This document shows, in pieces, positions 24,982 to 34,256 of a stretch of 64,000 bases of DNA. Position 1 is the stretch's first letter. Every line of letters starts with the position of its first letter. The notes below the pieces were generated by a model. That model made no database searches. It saw nothing but the letters and a program-made list of their open reading frames with translations, and was not told the DNA's origin. Both the position numbers and the translations under genes were made by a program. Source of the stretch: Murdochiella sp. Marseille-P8839 (GTDB lineage Bacteria; Bacillota; Clostridia; Tissierellales; Peptoniphilaceae); NCBI GenBank assembly GCA_019753405.1, contig JAIKLF010000006.1, forward strand, positions 1 to 64,000. Direction: 5' to 3'.

Positions 24982-27360
24982 TTACTTTATCGTATCCACT
25001 TTCCAAATATCACGCACGTATTCGCGCACGGTTCGATCGGATGAGAATTCGCCGCTGTTGGCCAGGTTCATAAGACATTTTTTTGCCCAGCCAAGGCGGT
25101 CGCGATACGCGGCATCGACGCGCTCCTGCGCTTCAACGTAGCGTTCGAAATCATAGAGCAAATAGTATTCATCCCCGCGTTCGCCATGTTGTGGTGCAAC
25201 CAACGAATTATAGACATCCAAGAACATATAGGTGCCGTGATCCGACAGACGCTGATCCAACAGATAGTCAACGACTTCCTTAATTTCGGGGATTTTATGG
25301 TAGTATTCGCGCGGGTTATACGAGGAAGCGACGCTTTCCAATTCCTCCACGGTTGCGCCGAAGCGGAAATTGTTCTCTTCCCCGGAATCCGCAAAAATCT
25401 CGATGTTTGCGCCATCATACGTACCAAGCGTGGGGGTGGCATTGAGCATGAATTTCATGTTCCCTGTACCGGAGGCTTCTTTTCCTGCTGTAGAAATCTG
25501 CTCAGAAATATCTGCCGCCGGGAAGAGCTTCTCGGCAGAGCTGACGCGATAGTTCTGAACGAAGACGACGCGCAGTTTCTTACGCGTGTCGGGATCAGCA
25601 TTCACCATCCGGGCGACTTCGTTGATGAATTTAATCACGGCTTTCGCGCGGAAGTAACCCGGCGCTGCTTTCGCGCCGAAGATAAAGGTGCGCGGCACCA
25701 TATCCAGTCCCGGATTCTTTTTGAGCTTGTTGTACAGGTAAAGAATATGCAGAATGTTCAGCAGCTGACGCTTGTATTCGTGAAGACGCTTGATCTGGAC
25801 ATCAAAGATGGAGTCGGGATCCAGCGTAATACCTTCGGTACGCACAATGTAATCCACCAGTTGACGCTTTTTCTCGGCCTTAATCGCGTTAAGTTCTTCC
25901 AACGTTTCCACATCATCCGCATAGCGTTCGAGTCCCTTGAGAAGGGTCAGGTCATGATGCCAGGCGTCGCTGCCCAGTTTTTTCGTGATAAAAGCGGAAA
26001 GTTCGGGATTGGCATACTGCAGCCATCTACGGGGGGTGACGCCATTGGTTTTGTTGCTGAATTTTTCCGGCATGATGGCATACCACTGCTTAAGGGTTTC
26101 ATTCTGAAGAATCTGCGTATGAATTTTCGCGACCCCGTTGACCGCCACAGCGCACCAAACAGCTAAATAGGCCATTTCTACGACATTGTCATGGATGATG
26201 CGGTAGGTGTCGATCTGTTCTTCGGGCATGCCCTGTTGACGAAACACGGAAATCATCTTCTGGTTGATTTCTTTGATGAGTTCGAGACAGCGCGGGCAGA
26301 CCTCGTCGACAATGTCGAGGCTCCATTTCTCCAGCGCTTCCTGCAGGACGGTATGGTTGGTGAACGCAAACGTGTGCGTTGCTATGTCATAGGCCTCATC
26401 CCAAGAAAGTTCCTCTTCATCAATCAGAATGCGCATCAATTCGGGGATGGCAATCACGGGATGGGTGTCGTTAAGCTGAATGGAATGCAGCGCCGAGAAC
26501 GAGCGGAAGGTCGTGTCTTCGGGGAAATTGACCTTGTAGCGTGCGAGAAGATCCTGAATGCTGGCGGAGGTAAAGAAGTATTGCTGTTTGAAACGCAACA
26601 ACTTGCCGGCACGTTGGATATCGTTGGGATAGAGCACGCGGGTAATGTCCTCGGCACGGTTTAATTCGCGCAGGGCGTCATCGTATTGGAAGTTGTTGAA
26701 GCGATCAAAATCAAAACCGGACTCAAGCGGTTCGGCTTGCCACAAGCGCAATGTGTTCACAACGCCGTTTTTGTAGCCGATGATGGGCATATCGTAGGGA
26801 ACAGCCAGCACGGTTTCGTCGCGAAAGCGTACGATTTTGGCATCTTCCTCCCGGCGTCGGGACCAGAAGTCACCTTTTTTCGTCCAATCGTCGCCTTCTT
26901 CGCGCTGAAAGCCGTCGATGAATTTCTGTTCAAAAATACCCTGACTATAGCGGACACCATAGCCCTGCACGGGGTATCCTTCGGTTGCCGCAGAGTCGAT
27001 AAAGCAGGCGGCAAGGCGTCCGAGGCCGCCGTTGCCGAGAGCGGCATCGTCTTCTTCGTCTTCGATCTGTTCAAAGTCGATGCCCAAGTCGTTCAGTACG
27101 GCTTTTACTTCATCCAGAATACCTAAGTTAAGTAAATTGTTGCCCAACGCTCGGCCGACCAGAAATTCGGCGGAAAAATAGTATTCATTGCGCATGTTCT
27201 TCGTCTTTTCCCTCGTCGCCATCCAGGAATCGGTGATCTGATTCATGATGGTTTGGGAAAGAGCGGCATACTTTTCAAAGGATGATGCCGTTTCAATCGT
27301 TTTGCAAAACAAGTGCTTAGCACTTTCGTTCCACTGCTTCAGAAACTGCTCTTTGTCCAT
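24982..27360 (-). CDS. glgP: Glycogen/alpha-glucan phosphorylase
   Basis: Phosphorolysis of alpha-1,4-glucan to glucose-1-phosphate. 792 residues, typical of the bacterial GT35 family. Family signatures: AALGNGGLGRLAACFIDS, NDTHPVIAIPELMRIL, SNKTNGVTPRRWL, KRLHEYKRQLLN, and the PLP-lysine site EASGTGNMKFMLN with GTYDGANIEI. ATG at 27360 behind GTAGGAGGAACC. No glycogen synthesis genes are in the window. Confidence 0.98.
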   Translation of the reverse strand: MDKEQFLKQWNESAKHLFCKTIETASSFEKYAALSQTIMNQITDSWMATREKTKNMRNEYYFSAEFLVGRALGNNLLNLGILDEVKAVLNDLGIDFEQIEDEEDDAALGNGGLGRLAACFIDSAATEGYPVQGYGVRYSQGIFEQKFIDGFQREEGDDWTKKGDFWSRRREEDAKIVRFRDETVLAVPYDMPIIGYKNGVVNTLRLWQAEPLESGFDFDRFNNFQYDDALRELNRAEDITRVLYPNDIQRAGKLLRFKQQYFFTSASIQDLLARYKVNFPEDTTFRSFSALHSIQLNDTHPVIAIPELMRILIDEEELSWDEAYDIATHTFAFTNHTVLQEALEKWSLDIVDEVCPRCLELIKEINQKMISVFRQQGMPEEQIDTYRIIHDNVVEMAYLAVWCAVAVNGVAKIHTQILQNETLKQWYAIMPEKFSNKTNGVTPRRWLQYANPELSAFITKKLGSDAWHHDLTLLKGLERYADDVETLEELNAIKAEKKRQLVDYIVRTEGITLDPDSIFDVQIKRLHEYKRQLLNILHILYLYNKLKKNPGLDMVPRTFIFGAKAAPGYFRAKAVIKFINEVARMVNADPDTRKKLRVVFVQNYRVSSAEKLFPAADISEQISTAGKEASGTGNMKFMLNATPTLGTYDGANIEIFADSGEENNFRFGATVEELESVASSYNPREYYHKIPEIKEVVDYLLDQRLSDHGTYMFLDVYNSLVAPQHGERGDEYYLLYDFERYVEAQERVDAAYRDRLGWAKKCLMNLANSGEFSSDRTVREYVRDIWKVDTIK

Positions 27361-27490
27361 GGTTCCTCCTACTTGGCTTGAGCTTGCAATGCGTGTTGAC
27401 TTGGTCGGTTCCGGGGGCACGGCGGTGTTATCATTAACCCACGTACCTTTTCGGAATCAGGCTCGGACAGCCTGATCGATGCCGATGACG

Positions 27491-28582
27491 TTAGGCCTGA
27501 TCGCCTTCGGTTTGATCCGTAACCAGTGCCAGTTTTTTCATCTGATCTTCGGTTTGCAGCGCCTCGATCATCTCGGCGATATCCCCATCCAGAAATTCAT
27601 GAATCTGGTAGATCGTGCGGTTGATGCGATGATCCGTGATGCGGCCCTGCGGAAAATTATACGTGCGAATGCGCTCGCTTCGGTCACCGCTTCCCACCTG
27701 GGAATGCCTTGCCGAGGCGATTTCCTGATTTTGTTTTTCGAGTTCCAGGTCATAAAGCTTGGTCTTAAGGATGTGCAGAGCCTTTTCTTTGTTTTTGAGC
27801 TGGCTCTTTTCATCCTGAATAGCCACGACGATACCCGTCGGAATATGCGTAACGCGCACAGCGGAGTCGGTGGTATTGACGCATTGGCCGCCGTGCCCAC
27901 TGGAACGGTATACGTCCACGCGCACGTCATTCAGATTCAGTTCCACATCAACGTCTTCCGCTTCGGGCAATACCGCCACGGTCGCCGTGGAGGTATGGAT
28001 GCGCCCGGAGGATTCGGTTTCGGGCACGCGCTGAACGCGATGCACACCGGATTCGTATTTGAGCTTTGAATAGGCACCCTCGCCTTTCACCATGAAGGTA
28101 GCTTCTTTGATGCCACCAATGCCCTGTTCCGTGCGATCCAGTTCTTCCGTCGTATACCCTTCTTTTTCGGCATACATATGGTACATGCGATATAAATCGC
28201 CGGCAAAGAGCCCGGCCTCATTCCCGCCCGCACCGGCACGGATTTCCACGATGACGTTTTTATAGTCATTAGGATCCTTCGGCACAAGCAAAAGCTTGAG
28301 TTCTTCTTCTTTTTTCTGCGCGGTCTCTTCCTGCTCGGCCAGATCGGCCTTGAGCATGGCCTCCATGTCCGCATCCTGTGCTTCTTTCAGCATTTCGCGG
28401 TCTTCTTCGGCCGTTTCCATAGCTTTCCTATATTCCTGATAGGCCTTTGCGATAGGCTTGCGCTCGACATACGCCCGGTTGACTTTACGCCAGGCATCCA
28501 TGTCGCTAAGCAGCGCCGGATCAGCAAGTTGCTGTTCCATCTCGCGCAATTGGCTTTCAATATGTTCTAAACTTTCAAACAT
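27491..28582 (-). CDS. prfA: Peptide chain release factor 1
   Basis: Recognises UAA and UAG and triggers peptide release. 363 residues. Catalytic GGQ in [18 protein letters not shown], and flanking [16 protein letters not shown]. Start at the ATG behind AGAGGAAAATC. Follows prmC, whose product methylates the GGQ glutamine; this is the standard pairing. Confidence 0.98.
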   Translation of the reverse strand: MFESLEHIESQLREMEQQLADPALLSDMDAWRKVNRAYVERKPIAKAYQEYRKAMETAEEDREMLKEAQDADMEAMLKADLAEQEETAQKKEEELKLLLVPKDPNDYKNVIVEIRAGAGGNEAGLFAGDLYRMYHMYAEKEGYTTEELDRTEQGIGGIKEATFMVKGEGAYSKLKYESGVHRVQRVPETESSGRIHTSTATVAVLPEAEDVDVELNLNDVRVDVYRSSGHGGQCVNTTDSAVRVTHIPTGIVVAIQDEKSQLKNKEKALHILKTKLYDLELEKQNQEIASARHSQVGSGDRSERIRTYNFPQGRITDHRINRTIYQIHEFLDGDIAEMIEALQTEDQMKKLALVTDQTEGDQA

Positions 28583-28719
28583 GATTTTCCTCTTCGGTTC
28601 GTGGTTGGGAGCGGATTTGATTCTTGGCGTCGCGGGGAAACGACTATCGCCTAACGCGTACGATGCAGATTGGAGCACGGTGGCGCGTGCGCGGCGCGGT
28701 CGCAGTACGGTTCGGACGG

Positions 28720-29649
28720 CTAGCGCTTTGCGCGCACGATGCGGTCACGGCCGGTATAGTCCGCATGCACCGTGACGGTGCAAAATCCGGCCTTGCGAAA
28801 CAGGTTGGAAACGGCTTCACCTTGCCGGTCACCAATTTCCATAAGCACCACGCCTTGCGGGTTTAACAGCGCCGGAAACATGGGGATCCACGCCTGGTAC
28901 AGCGCAAGCCCTTCTTTTCCCGGCTCTCCGGCAAATAAAGCGGATGCCGGCTCATAACGTAACTCATCTTGCAGGCTCTCTTTTTCCTGCGGATCAATGT
29001 AGGGCGGATTGGAAACCAATATGTCCACTGTCTCCGGCAGAGCCGAAGGTCCGTCGCCCAGCACCCATTCTATCATGTTTTGCGCTGCTGCCGACGCATC
29101 GTTCGGCGTAGATTGTGCTGACGCAGGTTCCGCAGACGCAGGCTGCTCGGGCACAGGTTGTGCGGGCGCTGGCTGCGCGTGGACGCCCCCTCCCGAAGGC
29201 AGAAGGCGAATAGCATTTTCCTTGGCAAGGGCAAGCGCATCAGCCGAGCAATCGGTGGCATAAATTTTTTTCGGTTGCGGATGCGCTTCCAGCGCGATAC
29301 TCAGGGCGATCGCGCCCGTCCCCGTGCCAATATCGGCAATGATCTTGCCGGCCAGATTCTCCTGAAGAACCATTTCCACAAGGCGCTCCGTTTCAGGTCT
29401 TGGAATGAGCGCACGCGCATCGACGTGAAACAGATGGCCGTAAAACTCCCATTCTCCGATGGCGTATTGCAACGGTTCACCGGCAAGGCGACGCTGCACA
29501 AGTTCCTGATAGCGCCGAATGATTTCCGCAGGAAGGCTTTCTTCGCATTTTGCGCGCAATGCTCCCGGCGTGGTATCCAACAAATAGGATAACGCCAGAT
29601 AGCCTTCTTGTCCCGGCAACTGCGCCGCCCATTCTGCGATGGTCTTCAT
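28720..29649 (-). CDS. prmC: Release-factor glutamine methyltransferase PrmC (HemK), with a Pro/Ala-rich insertion
   Basis: SAM-dependent N5-glutamine methylation of release factors. 309 residues. Helical N-terminal domain to about 75; [11 protein letters not shown] loop [12 protein letters not shown] at 105-116; catalytic SNPPYIDP (NPPY 214-217). Residues 151-190 are an insertion of repeated Ala/Pro/Gln/Glu/Ser ([17 protein letters not shown]...) in the middle of the Rossmann fold, between the strand carrying [10 protein letters not shown] and the VLGDG strand. RBS AGGAGGAAGG. Coupled in order to prfA. Confidence 0.97.
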   Translation of the reverse strand: MKTIAEWAAQLPGQEGYLALSYLLDTTPGALRAKCEESLPAEIIRRYQELVQRRLAGEPLQYAIGEWEFYGHLFHVDARALIPRPETERLVEMVLQENLAGKIIADIGTGTGAIALSIALEAHPQPKKIYATDCSADALALAKENAIRLLPSGGGVHAQPAPAQPVPEQPASAEPASAQSTPNDASAAAQNMIEWVLGDGPSALPETVDILVSNPPYIDPQEKESLQDELRYEPASALFAGEPGKEGLALYQAWIPMFPALLNPQGVVLMEIGDRQGEAVSNLFRKAGFCTVTVHADYTGRDRIVRAKR

Positions 29650-29908
29650 CCTTCCTCCTATTACTGCGCACTATTATTACGCAACATCTCCAACTTTCGT
29701 CGACTTGTCCTGTCCCGTCCTCTTCGCATCGTTCTCTTTTCATTGTAGCGATGTTTGGTATGCGGCTCTACTTTTTGCGAATGCTCAATGCATTCAGGAT
29801 GGAACGTCCATATGGAGTGGCGTTGGAGATGATGTTGGCAGTGTGGTGGCATAAAGTGCGCCGCTTGGAATACCGTTAGCAGCGCAGCTGGACTCAAAAA
29901 ATGCACGA
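29650..29908. other. Upstream region of prmC, with a degenerate GC-rich module
   Basis: No gene. Near 29850-29890 is a weak copy of the GCGCCGC module (GTGCGCCGCTTGGAATACCG TTAGCAGCGCAGC), forming the left edge of the island that follows. Confidence 0.55.
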
Positions 29909-30321
29909 CCCTGGCTGGGCGAAACAAAATGTCAAAGCCAGGATTGATTTTTTAGCTCAAACCCTGGCCGATAAGAAAAAAATCGACAGCCAGGGTCAGG
30001 CATGCTCTATCGAGCCCTGGCTGGAGAAAGAGAAATGTCATAGCCAGGGTTTCTTTACGTCTGCAAAGTCCTGGCTGCAATAATTAATGCGTGCCTGCCA
30101 GGGTCAAACACGTTTTTCTTAGCCCTGGCTGCAAAAAACAAAGTACGATAGCCAGGGCCGTATTGTGTACGCCGAACCCTGGCTGCAGAAAGCAACGCGT
30201 GCCAGCCAGGGTCAAGCACGCCCTGTCGAGCCCTGGCTGCAACAAATAACGCTCACCAGCCAGGGTCAAGTTGCCTCCGCCAGATCCTGGCTACGAATAA
30301 TAACTTGTGCAATCCAGAGTC
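29909..30321. repeat. Alternating inverted-motif array, CCCTGGCT/AGCCAGGG family, copy 3
   Basis: About seven clear pairs plus a degenerate last one (TCCTGGCT ... ATCCAGAG). Spacers are 18-19 nt and resemble copy 2 in the same orientation (for example GGAGAAAGAGAAATGTCAT and GTCAGGCATGCTCTATCGAG). Confidence 0.9.
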
Positions 30322-30354
30322 GGCGAAACGAAACGCTGCTTGGAATGGCGTCGC

Positions 30355-30412
30355 CGCGCGTTTTTAGGCGGAGCGCCGCCGGAAGTGCTGTTGGCGGCGC
30401 GGTTATCGAAAA
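30355..30412. repeat. GC-rich palindromic module between arrays
   Basis: One copy of GGCGGAGCGCCGCCGGAAG ... TTGGCGGCGCGGTTATCGAA. It joins the CCCTGGCT array to the GTGTCC array. Confidence 0.8.
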
Positions 30413-30434
30413 TGATGAATGTTCAGTGGAGCTT

Positions 30435-30718
30435 GTGTCCGAAAATGCAAGAAATGAAATAAAGGACACACTGTTACTCCGCCAGAGCGTGAAATTTGTG
30501 TCCCTAATTTCCAAAAGCTCAAAAAAGGATACACTTTTACATCGCTTGACCGATAAACTGTGTCCCTAATTTCAAAATGCACAAAAAGGGACACACTTCT
30601 ACATCACTTAACCGATAAACCGTGTCCCTAATTTCAAAATGCACAAAAAGGGACACACTTCTACATCACTTAACCGATAAACCGTGTCCCTAATTTCAAT
30701 AATTGAAATTAGGGACAC
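30435..30718. repeat. Alternating inverted-motif array, GTGTCC/GGACAC family, copy 2
   Basis: Five pairs with exactly 23-nt inner spacers (CTAATTTCAAAATGCACAAAAAG) and 27-nt outer spacers. The 62-bp unit starting at 30560 is repeated identically at 30622. The last unit ends in a closed palindrome, CCTAATTTCAATAATTGAAATTAGG, inside the GTGTCC/GGACAC pair. This copy is more homogeneous than the one at 1894-2428. Confidence 0.93.
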
Positions 30719-30762
30719 AAGGTTCAGCCGTGACGGGGCAAATCTCCTCTGAACGTCCACGC

Positions 30763-30807
30763 AAAAAACCGACCGCAAACGGCAAAGGCCGTCTGCGGTC
30801 GGTTTTC
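30763..30807. terminator. Strong terminator downstream of rpmE
   Basis: Long stem AAAACCGACCGCAAACGGC / GCCGTCTGCGGTCGGTTTT, flanked by A6 and T4. Read on the minus strand it ends in TTTTTTGCG, about 35 bp past the rpmE stop. Confidence 0.9.
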
Positions 30808-30843
30808 GTTTCAGGGCTTTGCGCAAGCCCGTTTTTTTTTGTG

Positions 30844-31047
30844 TTAGTCGATGTTGTATTTCTTTTTAAAGCGCTCGACACGACCGCCACGTTCTGCTGT
30901 CTTCTGTTTGCCCGTGTAAAACGGATGGCACGCCGAACAAACGTCTACACGCAGCTCTTTTTTGGTTGAACCGGTCGTAAACGTGTTACCGCAAGCGCAG
31001 GTAACCGTCGCGTTGTCGTAATACTCCGGGTGAATGCCTTGTTTCAT
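30844..31047 (-). CDS. rpmE: Ribosomal protein L31, zinc-binding type
   Basis: Large-subunit protein of 67 residues. The four zinc cysteines are present: CACG near residue 16 and CSAC near residue 37. The C-terminal [20 protein letters not shown] matches the family. RBS AGAGAGGTGATC. Its promoter at 31090-31118 and terminator make it a single-gene unit. Confidence 0.98.
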   Translation of the reverse strand: MKQGIHPEYYDNATVTCACGNTFTTGSTKKELRVDVCSACHPFYTGKQKTAERGGRVERFKKKYNID

Positions 31048-31393
31048 GTGATCACCTCTCTTTATCAGTCTTCAGTGCATAGCTTTATGAGTATAGCACG
31101 CTGAAACCACCTGTGCAAGTGCTAATCCCTCACTACGCAAACATCTGCACAGCTACACCGGCAATGATACGAATCGCTGTACAGGCTGCTGCTGTATCAA
31201 CAACTACTCAACAGATACACGGCCTCAAAGTCAGTGATTGCAATGGTTTGACGCGTGATTGCTGCATCAACAACTATACAACCGGCGCACAGCCGTGACC
31301 CAATGTGCACACGAACGGCCATGCACGGTTTTCAGCCATACACGGTTTTATTAACTGCCGTCTATACACGGCTTGAATAACCCTATAAAACGG
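31048..31393. other. Intergenic region with rpmE promoter and CCGTGTATGG repeats
   Basis: Holds the rpmE promoter. Nearer the CWB2 gene are several minus-strand copies of a short motif, AAACCGTGTATGG/AGCCGTGTATAGACGGC (31315-31380), and direct repeats of TGTATCAACAACTA (31190-31280). No gene. Confidence 0.55.
31090..31118 (-). promoter_or_regulatory. Sigma-70-type promoter of rpmE
   Basis: Minus strand: -35 TTGCAC (31113-31118), 17 nt, -10 TATACT (31090-31095), about 43 bp upstream of the ATG. Confidence 0.85.
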
Positions 31394-33334
31394 CTATTTA
31401 TCCAGGTTGGTGACGGAATTGGTCGGCCGACCGAATTCGCCGAAGGTCTTGAGCACCGAAGCGGAGATTGTCCCTTCTCCACCGAGAACGTGCAGAAGCG
31501 AGATGGTCGGTGTCTGCTTCATATAGCTTTGAATAGACGCGCTCACGTTGTTCTTCTGAACCAACAGAATCGGCGCGCTCAATTTTTGGCTGAGCGGAGC
31601 TGCAACAAGGGCATCGGAGAAAACTTCACCGCTGGCTACCATGGCAGCATTTGCCGAACCGAAGTAGGTCTTCGCCACGTTCGCAGCGACTTCATAACGA
31701 TTCGCGCCGCCGAAACGCTCTGCCGTTGTGCCCGTAACCGACTCCATTGCACGCTGAACCGAGGAGGAGACGGATCCGGTTCCACCTAAAATGGTGAGCT
31801 TCGGAGAAGGCTGCTTTTGGAGATAGGCTTTGGTTGCGGGCGGTAATTCATTCCCCTTCACTAGGAGCACCGGCGCATTTTTCACCATCGCAAGCGGCGT
31901 CGCGGTGAGTGCATCCGAGTAGACCATGCCGGTCGTGACCACTGCGTGGCTCGTACCCGATGCAAAGTTCACGGCAGCCGCCTTAGCATTCACTTCAAAA
32001 CGGTCTTTTCCACCAATACGAATGACTTTTGTACCTTCTAAGAGTCCGCTGACCGCCGCTTCCACGGAGGTGCTGACACTTCCCGTTCCGCCCATAATAA
32101 AGACCTGTTTCGGCTGTATTTTACTCAAGGCTGCACGCGTCTCCGGAAGAAGCGAACCCGCCTGCGTATACAGAATGGGATAACGTCCCTGGGAAATGTT
32201 GGTGGCGCTGATGGCATCCGCAAAGGCCAGGTTATTAACCAGAATGACACGATCTGTGTCGGCAAAGAAAGCATTTGCCACATTCGCCGCGACCTCCTGG
32301 CGATTGGCTCCGGCCCAACGATGGATATCCAGCGAATCACCGGGAAGTTCACCCGGCGTCACGCTCGCGTCTTTGTCCGGAATATTCGGCAACTGATCCG
32401 GGAAATTACGCGAGCTCAGCGCCCAAACCACGGTGTCGCCATCAGCTAAATGGTAGAGATCTGCAATCCCGGGAATCAACTGTTTTTGCCGTTTTCCCTC
32501 GCTGTTATAGATGGCAAAGCGCCATTTTAAGCCGGATTGTGCGGAAGATTCCACATAATTTACGTCGTTAATCTGCATGTCCACCACAATGGCGCGCTGA
32601 ACGTCATTCTGGTACGGACGCGTATAAACCGCCTGCAAACCGGTGTTTGTTGCTTGCGCGGCAAGTAAAGCATCTACCGCCGTTGGATACGTAATCAGGT
32701 CTCCCGAAAACGGGGTGCGCGATTCTCTTGCGGTATACGAAACCGTTAACGGATCGCTAGTGAAAAACTTCGGACGCACCCGATCGGACACGTTGTTGTC
32801 ATATACACGAACGTGAATATTGTTTGCCGCCGTAGTCGTTTTCGGATTGATGACGGCATAGCCATAAATGTTCGCCACGGTTTGGCCGGGCAAAACGGCC
32901 TTTACATAATAGAGACCGTTCGCGGAATCCGGCAACGGATTTTTCGGTGCCAGAGAAAGACTGGCGATCTTCCCCGATTCCCCCTCCTGCACATCCACGG
33001 AGGTAACGGCAAGCGGAATGTCTTCCGCTTCATCGTTAACGACGTTTTGCAGCGTAGCAGTAATCTGCTCAGCCAATCCCTCCTTCGTGAACACGATCTC
33101 TCCGTTCGCGTCGTAAGGAACGTAGTGCATGGTCTCTTCTCCGCCGATGGTGAGCACTTTGTATTTATCCGCATCGGATTGCGCAGCAATTTTGACCACC
33201 ACGGACCAATTCCATTCCTGTTCTGTCGGCTCATTGCCTTCTTTCGGCTCATCGGCGTGTGCTTGGCCGGTCATGCCGAAAATCAGCAGCACCGCGAGCA
33301 TGCCGGTCATCAATAGCCGGGTCAACTTTTTCAT
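31394..33334 (-). CDS. Secreted CWB2-repeat protein with an N-terminal DUF4430-like region
   Basis: 646 residues, last gene of the glycan cluster. Signal peptide to about 27 (GMTGQAHADEP). The N-terminal 300 residues contain a stretch that resembles the DUF4430/transcobalamin-like fold (TAVDALLAAQ ... LKWRFAIYN ... LYHLADGDTVVWALS); this is my inference. The C-terminal 300 residues are three CWB2 repeats (QVFIMGGTGSVSTSVEAAV, RIGGKDRFEVNAKAAAV, GGANRYEVAANVAKTYF). CWB2 repeats bind an anionic secondary wall polymer. Being co-directional with and 75 bp behind the phosphoglycosyl transferase suggests the neighbouring cluster makes that polymer. RBS GAAAGGAGTCCTC. Confidence 0.9.
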   Translation of the reverse strand: MKKLTRLLMTGMLAVLLIFGMTGQAHADEPKEGNEPTEQEWNWSVVVKIAAQSDADKYKVLTIGGEETMHYVPYDANGEIVFTKEGLAEQITATLQNVVNDEAEDIPLAVTSVDVQEGESGKIASLSLAPKNPLPDSANGLYYVKAVLPGQTVANIYGYAVINPKTTTAANNIHVRVYDNNVSDRVRPKFFTSDPLTVSYTARESRTPFSGDLITYPTAVDALLAAQATNTGLQAVYTRPYQNDVQRAIVVDMQINDVNYVESSAQSGLKWRFAIYNSEGKRQKQLIPGIADLYHLADGDTVVWALSSRNFPDQLPNIPDKDASVTPGELPGDSLDIHRWAGANRQEVAANVANAFFADTDRVILVNNLAFADAISATNISQGRYPILYTQAGSLLPETRAALSKIQPKQVFIMGGTGSVSTSVEAAVSGLLEGTKVIRIGGKDRFEVNAKAAAVNFASGTSHAVVTTGMVYSDALTATPLAMVKNAPVLLVKGNELPPATKAYLQKQPSPKLTILGGTGSVSSSVQRAMESVTGTTAERFGGANRYEVAANVAKTYFGSANAAMVASGEVFSDALVAAPLSQKLSAPILLVQKNNVSASIQSYMKQTPTISLLHVLGGEGTISASVLKTFGEFGRPTNSVTNLDK

Positions 33335-33409
33335 GAGGACTCCTTTCGCTTTGTCTGGGTTCGTCTTCCTTCTATTCCATCAATTTTTCGTGTGTTCCGT
33401 CCGTTTTAC

Positions 33410-34096
33410 TCAATGAAAGGCACATAAAATCGTATCAAAGAGCGTTTTCACTTCGCGCAAAAGCGAGAATTTGCGCATTTCTTCTAAATTGATCCGCATC
33501 TTATCCGGAAGGATTTCGTCCAAATACACCCGTTCCGGGTCATCTACGCCTTCCAGTTTATCATTTTCATTGCGATAGGCAATGCTGCAACGTGAGGTAA
33601 GACCCGCTGGAAGGAGAAGCGTTGCCCACATTTCCGGCGTATAATGCGCGACAAACTTAGGCACTTCCGGGCGAACGCCAACGAAGGTCATGTCTCCTTT
33701 AATCACATTAAAAAGTTGTGAAAACTCATCAAAATGCAGTCGGCGCAACACCCTCCCCACTCGCGTGATGCGCACATCGTCGCTCTTGGTTACTGCCGCG
33801 CCGATTTTGTCGGCATTGGCTACCATTGTACGAAACTTATAAATGAAAAAATGGCGTCCGTACTGCGTCACACGTTCCTGGCGATAGAGCACCGGTCCCG
33901 GCGAATCGATCTTGATGGCCAGTGCCGTCAACAGCAAAAATGGAGAAAGCAGCAGGCAAAGAAGCAGCGCCAATAAAATGTCCACTATCCGTTTGATGGT
34001 CAGCTGAAATCCTTTTTTCGCCAGAATGTCGTAGTAAGGGCGAACTTCTTCCTGTTGTAAGGCGGAAGGAAGCTCGGCAAAGGGTTTTAGTCTCAT
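33410..34096 (-). CDS. Bacterial sugar transferase (phosphoglycosyl transferase, PglC/WcaJ class)
   Basis: Transfers a sugar-1-phosphate from UDP-sugar to undecaprenyl phosphate, the first membrane step of glycan assembly. A single re-entrant membrane helix lies near the start (KRIVDILLALLLCLLLSPF). Then come SPGPVLYRQERV, FYKFRTM-like IYKFRTM, the catalytic Asp-Glu of HFDEFSQLFNVIKGDM, and FVGVRPE. About 228 residues from the ATG, or 237 if a TTG codon at 34123 is used; neither has a clear ribosome site. Its neighbours (4,6-dehydratase and aminotransferase) suggest it accepts a UDP-amino-trideoxyhexose. Confidence 0.92.
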   Translation of the reverse strand: MRLKPFAELPSALQQEEVRPYYDILAKKGFQLTIKRIVDILLALLLCLLLSPFLLLTALAIKIDSPGPVLYRQERVTQYGRHFFIYKFRTMVANADKIGAAVTKSDDVRITRVGRVLRRLHFDEFSQLFNVIKGDMTFVGVRPEVPKFVAHYTPEMWATLLLPAGLTSRCSIAYRNENDKLEGVDDPERVYLDEILPDKMRINLEEMRKFSLLREVKTLFDTILCAFH

Positions 34097-34256
34097 GGTT
34101 CTCGTTTTCTTCTTCTTGCGCAACCGACTCTGCGCCGCCTTTACGGCGATCGCTTGTCGAATTACGCTTGTACAGCAGATGTTTCTTTGTTTCTTCGGGT
34201 TATGCGCATTTCATCAAGTTACACACATTTCCAAAAGTTACACGCATTTCTTCGGC

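Noticed and set aside
25186-26166. Plus-strand open frame of 326 codons
   Set aside because: Lies wholly antisense to the intact glgP gene.
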